Assembly (NCBI GenBank): GCA_003241645.1
Contig: QFOX01000011.1
Span: forward strand, 1 to 38,109
Origin: Azospirillum brasilense
GTDB lineage: Bacteria > Pseudomonadota > Alphaproteobacteria > Rickettsiales > UBA3002
Direction: 5' to 3'
Length of the DNA stretch: 38,109 nt
In this document: in pieces, positions 24,362 through 31,789 of the stretch
How the letters are laid out: each line of letters starts with the position of its first letter
How positions within the stretch are numbered: the first letter of the stretch is position 1
Translations under genes and position numbers: made by a program
Notes under the pieces: generated by a model
The model's input: the letters and a program-made list of their open reading frames with translations, nothing else
Databases searched by the model: none
Told to the model about the DNA's origin: nothing

Positions 24362-25022
24362 TCTCGATCACCTTCCAGGCGGGGTCGGTATTCTTCAAGT
24401 CGCGCTCGAAGGTCCACTGGTCTTCCACGGCTTCCTGCGCGCTGGCATTGCCCTCGATGATCTCGCCTTCGGCGTTGCGCACCAGCGGCACCTGCTCGCT
24501 CAGGAAATCCACCGTGATGGTCGCTTTGTTGCCGCGCAGCTCGGCGCTGGTAATGTCGGCCTTCACAATGGCCACCAGCGTGCTGTGGGCTTTTTTGCCT
24601 TCTTTCTCGTTGGCATCCAGCGTCGCCTTGAATTCGCGGTAGATGCGATCCGACAGCAGCATTTTCAGCGTGTCATGGTCGGCATCGTTGAAGGCATCCA
24701 GCACCATTTCATACGCTGCCTTGGCACCACTCAGGAATTCCTCGGCGTTGAAATCCGCATCGATGGCGCGCATGGACGCGAACTGGTCGGCGAATTGCGC
24801 GGGCTCCTTCAGCACCAGCGCCTGCACCAGCTCCTTGCGGCGGCTGGCATCGCGCTCGGCCAGTTGCACCACCGGCTCCAGATTTTCGACGATGCGCGAA
24901 CGGGTGATCTCGCTGCTGTCGCGGCCGCGCTGCTCGCCCAGCATGGAGCGATACCGCAGCAGGATAAACGCCGCGATCGCCGCAATGACGATGATATCGC
25001 CGTAGGGGAATCCACCTTCCAC
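24357..25022 (-). CDS. Tim44-like domain protein
   Basis: This family is related to mitochondrial import factor Tim44 (TimA in Alphaproteobacteria). The 221-residue protein starts at a GTG (25022) with GAGGAG 5 bases upstream: V/M-EGGFPYGDIIVIAAIAAFI, giving one N-terminal inner-membrane segment (about residues 8-23). A short charged helix region follows (SRIVENLEPVVQLAERDASRRKELVQ), then the C-terminal Tim44/NTF2-like fold with EFLSGAKAAYEMVLDAFNDADHDTLKMLLSDRIYREF and WTFERDLKNTDPAWKVIET. It is divergent from secB, the common alphaproteobacterial arrangement, and may act in membrane protein biogenesis. It has its own terminator. Confidence 0.88.
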   Translation of the reverse strand: MEGGFPYGDIIVIAAIAAFILLRYRSMLGEQRGRDSSEITRSRIVENLEPVVQLAERDASRRKELVQALVLKEPAQFADQFASMRAIDADFNAEEFLSGAKAAYEMVLDAFNDADHDTLKMLLSDRIYREFKATLDANEKEGKKAHSTLVAIVKADITSAELRGNKATITVDFLSEQVPLVRNAEGEIIEGNASAQEAVEDQWTFERDLKNTDPAWKVIET

Positions 25023-25103
25023 AATCACTCCTCTTCGCAGAATACGCTTGTCGCGTGTTGCGCCCTGATATAGAGAAAGCGCCAGAAAATACAAGGATTC
25101 CCT

Positions 25104-25571
25104 ATGACCGAGACCCCGGAGAATACCCAAGCTACCGATGCGAACGCCAAGCCCTCGATGGCGCTGCGCGCGCAATACATCAAGGATCTTTCCTTTGAGA
25201 ATCCGCGTGCACCGGCCAGCCTATTCGGCCTGAAGGAAGCGCCGCAAATGGAAGTGAGCATCAACCTTGGTGCGCAGAAGCTGGACGAGAACGTGGTCGA
25301 GCTGGCCATGCAGATCTCGGTACGCGCCATTGCCGAGAAGACCACCATCTTCCTGACCGACATCGTCTATGCGGGCGTGCTGGAACTGCGCAACATTCCC
25401 GAAGCGCAGCAGGAACAGGCGATCTTCATTGCCGGGGCGCAGCTGGTCTATCCGTTTGCACGCCGCGTGGTGGCCGATGTGACGCGCGATGGCGGCTTCC
25501 CCTCGCTGCAGCTGGAGCCGATCGATTTCGCCCAGATGTATGCCGAGCGCCGCAGCCGCAACGCGGCCTAG
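25104..25571 (+). CDS. secB: Protein-export chaperone SecB
   Basis: SecB is the homotetrameric cytoplasmic chaperone that keeps preproteins unfolded and hands them to SecA. The 155 residues include LRAQYIKDLSFENPRAP, a family hallmark, then PQMEVSINLGAQKL, LTDIVYAGVLELRNI, LVYPFARRVVADVTRDGGFPSLQLEPIDF and MYAERR. An unstructured acidic N-terminus of about 18 residues is typical. AAGGA lies before the ATG. The stop overlaps the dnaQ stop by 4 bases in convergent orientation. Confidence 0.96.
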   Translation: MTETPENTQATDANAKPSMALRAQYIKDLSFENPRAPASLFGLKEAPQMEVSINLGAQKLDENVVELAMQISVRAIAEKTTIFLTDIVYAGVLELRNIPEAQQEQAIFIAGAQLVYPFARRVVADVTRDGGFPSLQLEPIDFAQMYAERRSRNAA

Positions 25572-26260
25572 TTCGCCTCACCCTCGTCAACCCACAGTGG
25601 CTTTTTCAGTTTCGCCAGCATGGTCTGGTGCGCGGCCAGCTCTTCAAGGCTGGGCGGAAAGCTGCGCGGCGGAATATCGGTGTGGCCGCTGAAGGCAAGC
25701 GCGGCGCTTTCCTTGCGGGCTTCTTCCTGCGCCAGCCCCAGCGTGGATTGGCGGCCGCCCAGCAGTTCCAGATACACGTCGGCCAGCAATTCCGAATCGA
25801 GCAGCGCCCCGTGCTTGGTGCGCGCCGTCAGGTCGATGCTGAAACGTTTGCACAGCGCGTCCAGCGAGGCGGGCTGGCCGGGGAATTTCTGCCGTGCCAG
25901 CAGCACGGTGTCGATGGCGCGCGCCATGGGGATTTCCGCCTTGCCCGCCACGTTCAGCTCGGCGTTGATGAATTTCATGTCGAACGCGGCGTTATGGATC
26001 ACCAGCGGGCTATCGCCAATGAACTCCAGGAAGGCGCTCGCCACTTGGCGGAAGAGCGGCTTATCCTTCAGGAATTCCTCGGAAAGCCCGTGCACGTTCT
26101 CGGCCTCGCGCGGCATGCTGCGCTGCGGGTTCAGGTAGGTGTGGAAATGGTTGCCCGTGCGCACATGGTTGATGAGCTCGACGCAGCCGATCTCCACCAC
26201 CCGGTGGCCGGAGAACGGGTCAAGGCCCGTGGTCTCGGTATCCAGTACAATCTCACGCAT
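25568..26260 (-). CDS. dnaQ: DNA polymerase III subunit epsilon (proofreading exonuclease)
   Basis: DnaQ removes misincorporated bases during replication. The 230-residue protein has the DEDDh exonuclease motifs: ExoI DTETTGLDP from residue 7, ExoII around VIHNAAFDMKFIN, and ExoIII RTKHGALLDSELLADVYLEL with the catalytic His and Asp. The C-terminal tail, which in this family binds the alpha subunit, is short. GGGAG lies 8 bases upstream of the ATG at 26260. It belongs to the ppsR-aroE-coaE-dnaQ run, with a REP element between coaE and dnaQ. Confidence 0.95.
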   Translation of the reverse strand: MREIVLDTETTGLDPFSGHRVVEIGCVELINHVRTGNHFHTYLNPQRSMPREAENVHGLSEEFLKDKPLFRQVASAFLEFIGDSPLVIHNAAFDMKFINAELNVAGKAEIPMARAIDTVLLARQKFPGQPASLDALCKRFSIDLTARTKHGALLDSELLADVYLELLGGRQSTLGLAQEEARKESAALAFSGHTDIPPRSFPPSLEELAAHQTMLAKLKKPLWVDEGEAN

Positions 26261-26273
26261 GGTTCATTCTCCC

Positions 26274-26350
26274 GTCATTGCGAGGAGCCGCAGGCGACGC
26301 GGCAATCCACTCCGGTCATTCTGGATTGCTTCGCTACCGCTCGCAATGAC
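26274..26350. repeat. 77-bp REP-like palindrome, copy 2
   Basis: Nearly identical ends to the element at 23184-23259 (starts gtcattgcgaggagccgcag, ends taccgctcgcaatgac); the middle differs slightly. It fills the coaE-dnaQ gap and extends 17 bp into coaE, providing its last codons and TAG stop. Confidence 0.92.
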
Positions 26351-27041
26351 CATCGCGCAGCAGTCCCCAACCATCCAGCAGGTGGTCAAGCTGCGCCTGT
26401 GTTTCTTTCATGGTTTTCGTGGTATCGATGACCACATCCGCGCGGGCATTGCGCTGCGCATCGTTCCATTGGCGGGCGATCAGGCGCTGCCATTTCGCGT
26501 CGGTCATGCCGGGCCGGGCGAAGGCACGGGATTTGCGTACATCCTCCGGCGCACTGGCGGTTAACACCGCGTCGCACAGCGCATCCGCCCCAGTTTCAAA
26601 AAGCAGCGGGATATCCAGAATGATCGCGGATTTTCCTTCGGCGCGCGCGGCGGCAATGGCCCGCTCTTCTTCGGCGCGTACACGCGGGTGCAGGATGGAT
26701 TCGAGCGTGGCAATATGGCGTGCATCCTGCGCGATGGCGGCAGAAAGCTGCGCCCGGCTAATGGCTCCGTTCACCAGTGCGGTGGGAAATGCTTCGCCAA
26801 TCGCCTGAATGGTCGCGGCATCCGTCGCCATAAGCTGGTGCACCAGCGCGTCGGCATCCAGATGGGGGAAGCGCTCCCCCGCGATCATGCGGGCGATGGT
26901 GGATTTTCCACTCGCCATACCACCCGTTACTCCAATGATAAATAATTCTTTTGAAGGGGGGCTTGCCCCCCCTTCGCCCTGCGGGCTTACCCCCGCCGCA
27001 CGCGGCTCGCGCAGCTGCGGCGCTACGCGTTCGTTTTTCAT
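26334..27041 (-). CDS. coaE: Dephospho-CoA kinase with repeat-derived N-terminus
   Basis: CoaE phosphorylates the ribose 3'-OH of dephospho-CoA, the last step of coenzyme A synthesis. The ATP P-loop GVTGGMASGKST is at residues 37-48; LDADALVHQL, ILHPRVRAEE and ILDIPLLFETGAD are the other family blocks. A normal CoaE starts almost directly with FIIGLTGG. Here about 32 residues (NERVAPQLREPRAAGVSPQG and onward) precede it, encoded by a palindromic repeat. No ATG, GTG or TTG lies closer to the core, and the ATG at 27041 overlaps the aroE stop (ATGA), so the extension is probably translated. The C-terminus, GHCER-stop, comes from the REP element. Confidence 0.9.
   Translation of the reverse strand: MKNERVAPQLREPRAAGVSPQGEGGASPPSKELFIIGVTGGMASGKSTIARMIAGERFPHLDADALVHQLMATDAATIQAIGEAFPTALVNGAISRAQLSAAIAQDARHIATLESILHPRVRAEEERAIAAARAEGKSAIILDIPLLFETGADALCDAVLTASAPEDVRKSRAFARPGMTDAKWQRLIARQWNDAQRNARADVVIDTTKTMKETQAQLDHLLDGWGLLRDGHCER
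26952..27030. repeat. Palindromic repeat, half element, at the 5' end of coaE
   Basis: It begins with a GC hairpin (gaaggggggcttgcccccccttc), then gccctgcgggcttacccccg, gcggctcgcgcagctgcggc, gctacgcg, the same module order as the left arms in priA. It is read in frame in coaE, in the same phase as in priA (EGG-x-S-P-P-S). Confidence 0.88.
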
Positions 27042-27871
27042 GCAGCCTCGCGGGCGCGCATGGCCGCGATCACATGCTGGCGCAGCGCTTTATCCACCAC
27101 GGGTTCCACCCCATGCCACAGCGCAAAAGCCTTCTGCGCCTGATAGAGCAACATGCCCAGCCCATCGACCACCGTATTCCCGCGCGCGCGGCAGGATTTG
27201 AGGAGCCCCGTCTCCAGCGGATTATAGACGATGTCATAGACCACCGCCGATTCCGGCAAATGCTGCCACGACATGTTCACCGGCGGCTGGCCTTTCATGC
27301 CAAGGCTGGTGGTGTTCACCAGCAGGGTGGCCGTGCTTAATCCGTTACCGGAAACATCCCACTCCGCCACGTCCACACCGAATTCGTCGGCCAATTTTTC
27401 AGCGCTGGCCTGGGTGCGGTTCATCAGCGTGATACGTTTGGCGCCCGCTTCCTGCAAGGCCACGATGGCCGCGCGTGCCGCCCCACCGGCACCCAGCAGC
27501 ACGCAATGCGAAAGATCCGGCGTGCCGTCGCACGCATCGATCAGGTTCTGCATGAAACCATACGCATCCGTATTGGTTCCATTGAGGGTTTCACCCTCGG
27601 CGATCACGGTGTTCACCGCGCCGATACGGGTGGCGGTCACATCCACCGCATCAAGGAATTCCAAGACCGATTCCTTATGCGGAACGGTAATGTTCACGCC
27701 ACGCATCTGCTTTTTGCGCACATGGAACATGGTCTGGCGCAGGCGGGGCGGCGGCGTGGTCAGCAGCTTATAGGCCCCGTCGATGTTGTGCTGGTGCATC
27801 CAGTACGCATGAATGACAGGGCTGAGGGAATGCTCGGTGGGAAACCCGATGAGGGCAGTAAGAATGGTCAT
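27038..27871 (-). CDS. aroE: Shikimate dehydrogenase
   Basis: AroE reduces 3-dehydroshikimate to shikimate with NADPH in aromatic amino acid synthesis. The 277-residue protein has the shikimate-binding SLSP at residues 15-18, the catalytic lysine K66 in NITVPHKE, aspartate D102 in NGTNTDAYGF, the NADP Rossmann loop GAGGAARA at 127-134, the NRT motif (LMNRTQASAEKLA) and LVNTTSLGMKG. It starts 2 bases after the ppsR stop and its stop overlaps the coaE start by 4 bases, so the three are tightly coupled. Confidence 0.96.
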   Translation of the reverse strand: MTILTALIGFPTEHSLSPVIHAYWMHQHNIDGAYKLLTTPPPRLRQTMFHVRKKQMRGVNITVPHKESVLEFLDAVDVTATRIGAVNTVIAEGETLNGTNTDAYGFMQNLIDACDGTPDLSHCVLLGAGGAARAAIVALQEAGAKRITLMNRTQASAEKLADEFGVDVAEWDVSGNGLSTATLLVNTTSLGMKGQPPVNMSWQHLPESAVVYDIVYNPLETGLLKSCRARGNTVVDGLGMLLYQAQKAFALWHGVEPVVDKALRQHVIAAMRAREAA

Positions 27872-27873
27872 GC

Positions 27874-28722
27874 TTATCCTTGGTTGGTTTCGCTGGCGGA
27901 AGGGCCACGGCGTTTTTCTACCTGACGCTGGCGGTACTGGATCATCAGCGTCGCGGTCTCCTCGACCGAGCGGCGCGATACGTCGATCACCGGCCAGCCC
28001 TGCTGGCGGAAGAGTTTCTTCGAATTATCGATCTCTTCGCGCACATGTTCTTCTTTGACATAGTCGGTATTCAAATCCTGATTCATGGCGATCAGGCGCG
28101 AGGAGCGGATCTCGATCAGCCGCTCGCTGCCAATGGTGAGGCCCACCACCAGCGGCTGTTTCAGGCTGGTGATATTCTCTGGCAGGGCGATGCCCGGCAC
28201 ATAGGGCACGTTCGCGGCTTTGTACCCGCGATAGGCAAGGTACACACAGGTGGGCGATTTGCTGGTGCGCGACGGGCCGACGATGACAATATCCGCCTCT
28301 TCCAGTTCCCACGTGGCCTGCCCATCATCATGTTCGAGGGCGAAATTGATCGCATCGATGCGGGCGAAATAATCCTCGCTCAATTCATATTGCTGGCCCG
28401 GAGCGCCGGTGGCTTCTTCGCCCAGATAATTGGAAAGCTCGCGCACCACATGGCCGAGGATGGGAATGCAGGGAAGGCCACGCTTGGCCGCGGCCTGGCG
28501 GAGTTGCTCGCGCATTTCTGCATCCACCAGCGTGAACATGACCACACCGGGGTGCGAATCCAGCGCGGCGATGACTTTTTCCAGCTGCCCGCGCGTGCGC
28601 ACCAGCGACCAGATATGTTCTTCGGCATGCACCGTGTCGAACTGGGCCATGCTGGCGCGGGCGACCGAAGCGACGGTTTCGCCGGTGGAATCGGAAACGA
28701 GGTGCAGGTGGAACTGTTTCAT
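27874..28722 (-). CDS. ppsR: Pyruvate, phosphate dikinase regulatory protein (PPSR/PDRP family)
   Basis: This family comprises bifunctional serine/threonine kinase-phosphorylases that switch PEP synthase or pyruvate phosphate dikinase on and off using ADP and phosphate. The 282-residue protein starts MKQFHLHLVSDSTGETV, the standard alphaproteobacterial N-terminus; I reject a GTG 39 bases upstream because it lies in a DnaA-box-like sequence. The P-loop GPSRTSKSPT is at residues 149-158; GLTIGSERLIEIR and the C-terminal VIDVSRRSVEETATLMI are also family blocks. The target enzyme is not in this window. No strong ribosome site is visible. It is the first gene leftward from the probable origin. 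Confidence 0.92.
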   Translation of the reverse strand: MKQFHLHLVSDSTGETVASVARASMAQFDTVHAEEHIWSLVRTRGQLEKVIAALDSHPGVVMFTLVDAEMREQLRQAAAKRGLPCIPILGHVVRELSNYLGEEATGAPGQQYELSEDYFARIDAINFALEHDDGQATWELEEADIVIVGPSRTSKSPTCVYLAYRGYKAANVPYVPGIALPENITSLKQPLVVGLTIGSERLIEIRSSRLIAMNQDLNTDYVKEEHVREEIDNSKKLFRQQGWPVIDVSRRSVEETATLMIQYRQRQVEKRRGPSASETNQG

Positions 28723-28753
28723 GCCTGTGGAATAGCTGTGGGTTAAAATGCGG

Positions 28754-28762
28754 TTATCCACC
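28754..28762 (+). promoter_or_regulatory. DnaA-box-like site overlapping a CtrA-like site
   Basis: TTATCCACC differs from TTATNCACA only at the last base. Its TTAT is also the second half of TTAA-N7-TTAT (28743-28757), one base from the CtrA consensus TTAA-N7-TTAA. Overlap of initiator and repressor sites is known at the Caulobacter origin. Confidence 0.5.
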
Positions 28763-28838
28763 TCTTAGCGCAAAATGCGAAAGTTACTAGGTTCGATTCA
28801 TGCATCGATGGACGGACTTATGCCCAGACGGATAACAA

Positions 28839-28852
28839 ATGGATCGATCCAT
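28839..28852. repeat. 14-bp perfect palindrome in the probable origin
   Basis: ATGGATCGATCCAT is fully self-complementary; a related shorter palindrome CATCGATG lies nearby at 28803-28810. Possibly a protein-binding site. Confidence 0.6.
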
Positions 28853-29075
28853 GCGTGGGTGGGTACAGCGGATTCATACCGATCTCCCGCAAAATGAAAA
28901 AATCTTTTGGGCTCAGTAGGGTGCATTTTGCTATACACATATCCGTCCCCGGTTTAGAGGTCAGCTCTGGCTGGGCATGGCTCTGTGGGAAAAACTTCGT
29001 ATCGCGTGAATCCCCGAAGCGCATGCCTCCTACTATTATCTACCAATTCTTTTTATTAAAAAGATTAGAAGTAAG

Positions 29076-30131
29076 ATGTCGAACGAGTATCTGTTAGTCC
29101 GTGCCCTGAAAGGCGAGATCACCGAGCGTATGCCGTTCTGGTTCATGCGTCAGGCCGGGCGGTACCTTCCCGAGTATCGGGCATTGCGCGCCAGCGTGCC
29201 GAGCTTCCTCGATCTGTGCTTCGATGTTGAGAAAGCCGCGGAAGTGACCATCCAGCCGATCCGCCGTTTTGGCATGGATGCGGCCATCCTGTTTTCCGAT
29301 ATCCTGGTCATTCCGCATGGGTTGGGTGCAGGCGTGCGCTTTGCCGAAGGCGAAGGCCCGATCGTGGAACAGACCATTACGGCCGAACGCATTGGCCAGC
29401 TGCGCGTGGGCGATGTGCTCGCCAAACTTTCGCCGGTGGGTGAAGTGGTCAAAAAAGTGCGGGCGGAATTGCGGAAAGAAACGGCGCTGATCGGGTTTGC
29501 CGGCAGCCCGTGGACCGTGGCATGCTACATGCTGCAGGGTGAACGTGGCAAAGCCGCGGTGAAAGAATTCGCCACCGCACGCAGCTTTGCCTATGCCGAG
29601 CCAGTGCTGATGCAGCAACTCATCGACACGCTGGTGGAAGCCAGCATCGCGTACCTGAGCATGCAGGTGGAAGCAGGCGTGCAGGCGGTGCAGCTGTTCG
29701 ATAGCTGGTCGGGCCTGTTGACGCCGGAGCAGTTCCAACGCTGGAGCATTGCACCCACGCAACGCATCGTGGCCGCCCTGAAACAGCGCTACCCGCATCT
29801 GCCCATCATCGGGTTTGCGAAAGGGGCCGGGGCGAACCTGCCTGCCTACGCCGCGCAGACCGGGGTGGACGCCATCGGCATCGACCAGCATACGCCCATG
29901 ACCTATGGCATTGCGGCGCGTGCCCATGCGAAGCAGGCAGTGCAGGGCAATCTCGATCCGCTGCTGGTGGCCAGTGATGGGCCGGGCAGTGTGGCGGCGT
30001 TGAAGCAATTGCTGGCCAGCCTGAACGAGGTTCCGTGCGTGGTGAACTTTGGTCATGGCATGCAACCGCAAACACCCGTTGCGCATGTGGAAGCATTGTG
30101 CGAGACCATCCGTCAGTACCGCCGCCCATAG
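29076..30131 (+). CDS. hemE: Uroporphyrinogen decarboxylase
   Basis: HemE decarboxylates the four acetate side chains of uroporphyrinogen III to give coproporphyrinogen III. The 351-residue protein carries signature 1, FMRQAGRYLPEYR, at residues 23-35, signature 2 GFAGSPWTVACYML, the FDSWSGLL active-site segment, and a C-terminal VNFGHGMQPQTP. It is the first gene rightward of the probable oriC, followed after 7 bases by hemH. Only a weak purine-rich ribosome site (GAAGTAAG) precedes the ATG. Confidence 0.97.
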   Translation: MSNEYLLVRALKGEITERMPFWFMRQAGRYLPEYRALRASVPSFLDLCFDVEKAAEVTIQPIRRFGMDAAILFSDILVIPHGLGAGVRFAEGEGPIVEQTITAERIGQLRVGDVLAKLSPVGEVVKKVRAELRKETALIGFAGSPWTVACYMLQGERGKAAVKEFATARSFAYAEPVLMQQLIDTLVEASIAYLSMQVEAGVQAVQLFDSWSGLLTPEQFQRWSIAPTQRIVAALKQRYPHLPIIGFAKGAGANLPAYAAQTGVDAIGIDQHTPMTYGIAARAHAKQAVQGNLDPLLVASDGPGSVAALKQLLASLNEVPCVVNFGHGMQPQTPVAHVEALCETIRQYRRP

Positions 30132-30138
30132 GATTGCC

Positions 30139-31185
30139 ATGCGCCTGATCTCTCCCCAACGCAAGACCGCCATCGTGCTGTTCAACCTTGGTGGCCCGGA
30201 TGGGCCGGAGGCGGTGCGCCCGTTCCTGTATAACCTGTTCTTCGACCCGGCCATCATCCGGGTGCCGCGGCCCTTGCGGTGGATGCTGGCCTCGCTGATC
30301 TCGCGCAAACGCGCGCCCACGGCGCAGAAAATCTATGAAGAGCTGGGGGGAAAATCCCCCATCGTCGAGAACACGCAGGCGCAATGCGCCGCCTTAGAAG
30401 CCACGCTTTCGGCGCATGGGGCGGTGAAGGTATTCAGCGCGATGCGCTATTGGCACCCGCGGGCGGCCGAGGTGGTAAACGAGGTGAAAAACTGGGGCGC
30501 CGATCAGGTCATCCTGCTGCCGCTCTACCCGCAATATTCCACCACCACCACCGCCTCGTCGGTGAAGGAATGGCAGCGCGAAGCCAAAAAAGCCGGGCTT
30601 ACCACGCCCACCCGCACCATCTGCTGCTACCCGACGCAGCGCGATTTCATTCGTGCGCATGCGCAACTGGTGCGCACCTACCTGGAGGAAGCGCGCCACC
30701 ATGGCTCGCCGCGCGTGCTGTTCTCGGCCCATGGCCTGCCGGAGAAGATCGTCAAGGCCGGTGACCCCTACCAGTGGCAGGTGGAGCAGACCACCCGCGA
30801 AGTGCTGCGCGAGATGGCGGATGATGCCATCGATTTCGTGAATTGCTACCAAAGCCGCGTGGGCCCGCTGAAATGGATCGGGCCGAGCACGGAGGACGAG
30901 ATCCTGCGCGCCGCGGTCGAGAAAAAACCCATCGTGCTGGTGCCCATCGCCTTCGTGTCGGAGCATTCCGAAACGCTGGTGGAGCTGGACATCGAATATG
31001 CCGAGCTGGCCCACAGCCACGGGCTGGATAAATATTACCGCGTGCCCACGCTTTCGGTGCATGCGCAGTTCATTGCCGGGCTGGCCGATATGTGCCTCGC
31101 CCAGGAGAACACCACCGGCTGCGCCGCCGACACCGGCGGGCGCATCTGCCCGAAATCCTTTAAAAATTGTGGGGCGGCGGCATGA
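30139..31185 (+). CDS. hemH: Ferrochelatase
   Basis: HemH inserts ferrous iron into protoporphyrin IX, the last step of protohaem synthesis. With the ATG at 30139 (MRLISPQRKTAIVLFNLGGP) it has 348 residues. The metal-site histidine is H198 in LFSAHGLPEKIV; FNLGGPDGPEAV, YPQYSTTT, NCYQSRVGPLKWIGPST and EHSETLVELDIEY are family blocks. An earlier frame start at 30049 overlaps hemE and is rejected. The C-terminal tail has four cysteines (319, 328, 337, 344), which raises the possibility of an iron-sulfur cluster, as found in some ferrochelatases. Its stop overlaps the hemJ start (ATGA). Confidence 0.95.
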   Translation: MRLISPQRKTAIVLFNLGGPDGPEAVRPFLYNLFFDPAIIRVPRPLRWMLASLISRKRAPTAQKIYEELGGKSPIVENTQAQCAALEATLSAHGAVKVFSAMRYWHPRAAEVVNEVKNWGADQVILLPLYPQYSTTTTASSVKEWQREAKKAGLTTPTRTICCYPTQRDFIRAHAQLVRTYLEEARHHGSPRVLFSAHGLPEKIVKAGDPYQWQVEQTTREVLREMADDAIDFVNCYQSRVGPLKWIGPSTEDEILRAAVEKKPIVLVPIAFVSEHSETLVELDIEYAELAHSHGLDKYYRVPTLSVHAQFIAGLADMCLAQENTTGCAADTGGRICPKSFKNCGAAA

Positions 31186-31607
31186 GCTACCTGTATTTGA
31201 AAGCCTTCCACATCATCGCCTTCACCAGCTGGATGGCGGGCATGTTCTACCTGCCGCGCCTGTTCGCCTACCATGCGGGCACGGCGATCGGCTCGGAAAG
31301 TTCCGAACTGCTGAAAGTGATGGAGCGGCGCCTGCTGCGCATCATCATCAACCCGGCGATGATCCTGACCTTCGTGTTCGGGGTGTGGCTGGTCATCATG
31401 ACCGAAGCCTACAAGGGCGGCTGGTTCCACGCCAAATTCACGCTGCTGATGGTCATGGCCGGGCTGCATGGGTATTTTTCCGTCACGCGCAAGAAGTTCG
31501 CGGCCGACGAGCGCCCCAAAAGCCCGAAATTCTACAAGATTATCAACGAATTAGTAACGATCCTGTTCATTGTGATCGTGCTGCTGGCGCTGGTCAAACC
31601 CTTCTAA
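31182..31607 (+). CDS. hemJ: Protoporphyrinogen IX oxidase HemJ
   Basis: HemJ is the membrane-bound, oxygen-linked protoporphyrinogen oxidase used by many Alphaproteobacteria in place of HemG or HemY. The 141-residue protein has four predicted membrane helices. Its start MSYLYLKAFHIIAFTSWMAGM holds the conserved His10, followed by YLPRLFAYHA (His31), ILTFVFGVWL, and FHAKFTLLMVMAGLHGY. The ATG at 31182 overlaps the hemH stop, so hemE-hemH-hemJ form one unit covering three of the last four haem steps. Confidence 0.93.
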   Translation: MSYLYLKAFHIIAFTSWMAGMFYLPRLFAYHAGTAIGSESSELLKVMERRLLRIIINPAMILTFVFGVWLVIMTEAYKGGWFHAKFTLLMVMAGLHGYFSVTRKKFAADERPKSPKFYKIINELVTILFIVIVLLALVKPF

Positions 31608-31789
31608 AAAACGGGCAAATCCCCGCTGAGTGCGCGATTGCGCTTGACGGGCAGGGGCGAATCCATTAGGAAAGCGCCATCCAAGACCTCGGCAGCGCCG
31701 CTTAATCCCTTCGCGCGCATCAAAAAAATCCCCCTGATTTTTCTGCCTGACTCCCCCAGAAGCTAGATAAACACGTCACGAGAACATCC
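31608..31789 (+). promoter_or_regulatory. Leader region of rho
   Basis: No gene is visible in this 182-bp gap. It holds a small hairpin GCGC-GATT-GCGC (31632-31643), a possible weak promoter (TTGACG at 31644-31649 with TAGGAA 17 bases on), and an AT-rich stem AAAAATC/GATTTTT with a 5-base loop (31724-31742). Rho genes are often autoregulated by termination in the leader, which would fit, but that is inference. Confidence 0.35.

Larger units (their letters stand above)
28723..29075. other. Probable chromosomal replication origin (oriC)
   Basis: This non-coding gap lies between divergent ppsR and hemE, the position of oriC in Caulobacter and Rickettsia and many relatives. It holds degenerate DnaA boxes: TTATCCACC (28754), CTATACACA (28931) and, inverted, TGTGGAATA (28726), TGTGGGTTA (28737) and TGTGGGAAA (28984). 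TTAA-N7-TTAT at 28743-28757, a near-CtrA site, overlaps the first box. A 14-bp perfect palindrome lies at 28839-28852. AT-rich tracts at about 28891-28905 and 29042-29073 could be the unwinding element. Genes on both sides point away. No gene is visible here. Boxes are imperfect, so the call rests on context as much as on motifs. Confidence 0.72.

Noticed and set aside
29042..29073. Second CtrA site in the probable origin (TTAA near 29056)
   Set aside because: The second half-site has the wrong spacing (6 bases) and sequence.
29094..30320. A 408-codon minus-strand frame opposite hemE
   Set aside because: No family features; hemE on the plus strand fully explains the coding signal.
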